Shown piece after piece: positions 60,974 through 64,000 of a stretch of 64,000 bases of DNA. Positions within the stretch are counted from its first letter, which is position 1, and every line of letters starts with the position of its first letter. This DNA comes from Toxotes chatareus. Lineage: Eukaryota > Chordata > Actinopteri > Toxotidae. The notes beneath the pieces were generated by a model. It searched no databases. It was not told the origin of the DNA and was given only the letters and a program-made list of their open reading frames with translations. The stretch is from positions 27,224,001-27,288,000 of the forward strand of contig CM028889.1 of NCBI GenBank assembly GCA_016801885.1. Reading direction: 5' to 3'. Both the position numbers and the translations under genes were made by a program.

Positions 60974-63935
60974 TATGATTCCTGACAATATATTATAGAT
61001 CTGCATACATGTGGACATGTCAAAAGGAAAAATCAACAGTTTTTGGGTACATGGACTTAGAACTGTACTGTACAGTGTTCAGCATTCTGGGAACTGAAGC
61101 ACATCTTACTTTGACCAACAGTTCTCCTGAGAATACAATATGCCCAGGGCATTGTTTAGTTTGAAAAATCCTCAACAAGAGCTTTTGCTGGATTCTACTG
61201 GTCCTCCACTCAAAGATGGAATTGACAGAGTGTGTGAGATAGAGCAAACACAAGAGAGACGCCTTGACAGCGTCCCAGACAGTCAATCCCCAGTGACTGT
61301 GTCCACTGATAATTTACTTTTCGGGAGGAGATGTGTTTACCAAGGGTTACAATTGATGTGCTAAAATATTGATAAGGGACATTTTATAGGCTTGGGAAAA
61401 GGTGGGACGATTGACCCCACACAAGGGCTGGGAGGGCAGATAGTATGTGCAGAGCCTGCTGATTGTTGCTATTATTACACTGTATAGATAGAATGTGTCC
61501 AAGATACAAAATCTGAGTCTGAAACAGCACAATTCTCCTTTTGTACACATGTTAAGAGTTCAGTATGAATAATGTATTCATGTACAATATTGAGCGTTTA
61601 AATCCACCTTTTTTTATGCGCAGTTTAAATTTGCAAAAGAGTTTTTAGGCTTGGCTGAAGTGGAAAAGTTGGTGTACTGATAAAAGCAAAATGTGACAAA
61701 GTGCAGTGGAAACTGAAATGGTGAATAAATCATGACCTAAATGAAGCATGTGACTTAAACGCCGACTGAAAACTGACTGCCCAACTGGCGAATTAGCTAG
61801 CCAAGTGTCTAATATTCAGTAATATTACAGTAGTGGATGGATGCTAGCAGTAGCATTTTCTTTGGTCATCTTCTTGGAAATTTGGTCAAAATTTGTGTGA
61901 AATTCTAATTGTACCCACTGACATGATCACCTCCCGGTTTGTCTTGGGCAATGGTGAGAGAATCTAAGTTATGCCTTAGATTTTTGAAGTGCAAATGTGA
62001 TGACATGGTAGTATTGATGGCTATGCTAGTGACATGTGTGGCCTGGGGCTAGGTCAACAACAGTGAGTCCTTCATTGTAATGCCTGCTCTACAGGGACCT
62101 TCGGACACATGCCTCTGCCCCTCCAGCCGTCCTACAGCCACTGAAGCCCACAATCCCTCACTGATGAGACAGAGACGCTGCCTCCTTTGTCCACTGGCCT
62201 TGTGGATCAGAAAGGTGTTACTCTGGCTGTCAGACGAGGTGAACAATACTGACTTAAATAGCTTGACCTGGCTCATCCATGATGGCTCTACCTTCACCCC
62301 AACCTCTGAACTCCTCCAGCCTCTGCATCACTGTAGTGCTGTATTCACAGTGGCGCTGGAAGCCTGCCCAGCTTGCCCACTGGGTAGCCCCCGTCCAAAT
62401 AAATTAAACCACAGGAAGGGAAGGTGAGAGTAGAAAAAGAAGAAAGGACCCATGTCTCAATAGTTTAATTATCCAACTCAGCTTTTTTGAGGCCTTGAGA
62501 AACAGCAGGTTGGATTTGGTCTCCTTAATCCCAGCCTGCCATAAACACGTCCCAGAGCTCCACCAGCTGACCCAGGGAGGGAAGACTAGATGGAGCGAAC
62601 AAGGAGCTGACAGTGTCCATGGAAAAAATCCCCTTCTGTCTTCACTACTCATTTTTATTTTTTTATTATAATTACTAAATATCTTATTAGGGACATCAAA
62701 CTGTATTATCACTTATTTATAAATTTCTTGTTCAAAATAACACGGTGTAGAAACAATCATGATAGTGTCTATGAGCTAAAATGGTAGTTATTTTATTAAG
62801 ATGGTAAGTTTGAGGCTGTAGTTTGTGCATCTAGTAACTGCTGCCCTCCACTGCTGTAGTGCCACTGTACAGGGTTAGACCACTGATATGGTTTCCCTAG
62901 AAGCACATGTTAATTACTAACACTTTAGATCACAGCCTGCATATTGCAGTGGAATTATTCAATGGTACATGTGGTGTATAAATAAAAGACTTAAAGATAG
63001 AAATAATCAAGTAGAAGGGAAGAAGACAATGTTTGGAAATAAGGAGGTAACAAAACAGGAAAATGGGTTAAACATGCTAATGGTGCAATGCAATGAAAAT
63101 ACTAATGTGTGGCCTCATTTAGGCCATTTTAAAATTATGTTTTAAAAGGTGCTTTGGGAAATTACACTGTATAATGTTACAGTACTCATTATGGTTATTG
63201 TTGCTGGTGAGCAAAGCGTCAGACTCAGAAAAAGATCATACTTTCTTATGTGTATTTTTAAAATAATGATAAAGTGTTGGGCAACAGTTTTGGGGTCTAA
63301 CACAAGATCCATTTACAAATATGCACATTAAAAGTCAGACTATCATATTTTAGGTTAGTTTAAAATGAAGTTTATTTTCTTTACTAAGTAAAAGTGCCAC
63401 CTTTTGGCTTCTTTGCATGACCCAGAGAGGACATTTAGGCTAAGCCTGTCAGTCCTCTGTTTATTCCCTGAAATTATTTAACATGGACAGGGTAATTAAA
63501 ACAAAGTAATACATATTTTAGGGTCTTTCAGGGCTGTTTCTAGTACCCCCCTAAGTATGGATTTGTTACCTCCTTATATCCATGTATCTACTCATAGGCT
63601 CCTAATAAGCATTTCACTGGCATCCTCTTTGTACAACATACTTAAACTGTAATATCCGAGATGTAAGCCAAAGTGTGCAGAAAGTGCAGAAATCTGCTAA
63701 ATATATTTGTTATGAGATTTTACAGCATTTTTAGATTTTAAAATCTTGGTACATGGTAATAATGATTGCGTTTTGATTTTACTTTCAGGTTTCAGGTAAT
63801 TTCTGCTGACTGTGGCTTCAGGACACCATTAGTTTTCATGTGTGGGGTTTACCATATACCATGTATATTTAATCGTTCTCACATCTTATTAGAGGCATGA
63901 CTTTATTGATTTCTTCCCTTTTCTTTCTCTTTCAG
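60974..63935. other. Gene-free stretch to the last candidate exon
   Basis: A + frame at 62080-62427 stays open for 115 codons in moderately GC-rich sequence but has no recognised domain, and overlapping minus-strand frames are also open, so it is not called a gene. The remainder is AT-rich. Confidence 0.45.
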
Positions 63936-64000
63936 GGCCAACAGCTGCGTTTGCTGGGAAGCATTTAAGAGGTGCTGATAATAAGCTGCAGTATCTTAGG
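63936..64000 (+). other. Possible exon start at window edge
   Basis: A long pyrimidine tract (ttcttcccttttctttctct) followed by CAG at 63933-63935 is a near-ideal splice acceptor. Downstream, one frame (beginning PTAAFAGKHLRG) stays open for the remaining 63 bases, while the other two hit stops. The product is not recognised. It could be a coding exon, a non-coding exon or chance. Confidence 0.3.

Noticed and set aside
62080..62427. 115-codon + frame as a gene
   Set aside because: No domain recognised; the opposite strand is open over the same span, as expected from composition.

Overview
The window is vertebrate nuclear DNA, most likely from an acanthomorph (spiny-rayed) teleost fish. The evidence is intron-containing genes with canonical splice sites, long AT-rich non-coding stretches, abundant CA/CT microsatellites, and relics of repeat families familiar from fish genomes (a long palindromic TTAA-bounded element, a Tc1-like transposon, a non-LTR retrotransposon). 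No bacterial, organellar or viral gene was recognised.

Region 1 (1-12,091) holds the two protein-coding genes that can be supported, both on the + strand and both LRRC8 subunits of the volume-regulated anion channel (VRAC). lrrc8c is represented by its large last coding exon (3661-5907). Its first coding exon, expected to encode about 46 residues including the first membrane helix, was not found in the 3.66 kb upstream, so it should lie before the window. The lrrc8c 3' UTR runs to a polyadenylation signal near 7012. A CpG-rich segment at about 7.98-8.72 kb looks like the promoter and first non-coding exon of lrrc8d, whose complete 851-codon reading frame sits in one exon (9536-12091). Products of such genes assemble with LRRC8A into hexameric channels that release chloride and organic osmolytes during cell swelling. 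The tandem lrrc8c-lrrc8d order matches the mammalian LRRC8B-LRRC8C-LRRC8D cluster.

Region 2 (12,092-about 14,490) is the probable lrrc8d 3' UTR, with several candidate polyadenylation signals.

Region 3 (about 14.5-64 kb) is a gene desert: no convincing coding exon on either strand. It holds microsatellites, decayed transposable elements (15.4, 22.2, 24.5, 40.1-41.0, 53.4 and 59.9-61.0 kb), one perfect 18-bp hairpin (39.7 kb), and stretches whose non-repetitive texture and homeodomain, octamer and E-box motifs resemble conserved non-coding elements. In human the LRRC8D side of the cluster is followed by ZNF326 and the homeobox gene BARHL2, so a regulatory domain for a downstream developmental gene is a reasonable but untested inference. 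A strong splice acceptor at the right edge (about 63,936) may begin an exon of the next gene.

I do not see a clearly new biological system. The items most worth checking are the foldback element in the lrrc8c 3' UTR, the altered lrrc8d C-terminus with an overlapping splice donor, the perfect hairpin, and the candidate regulatory elements.
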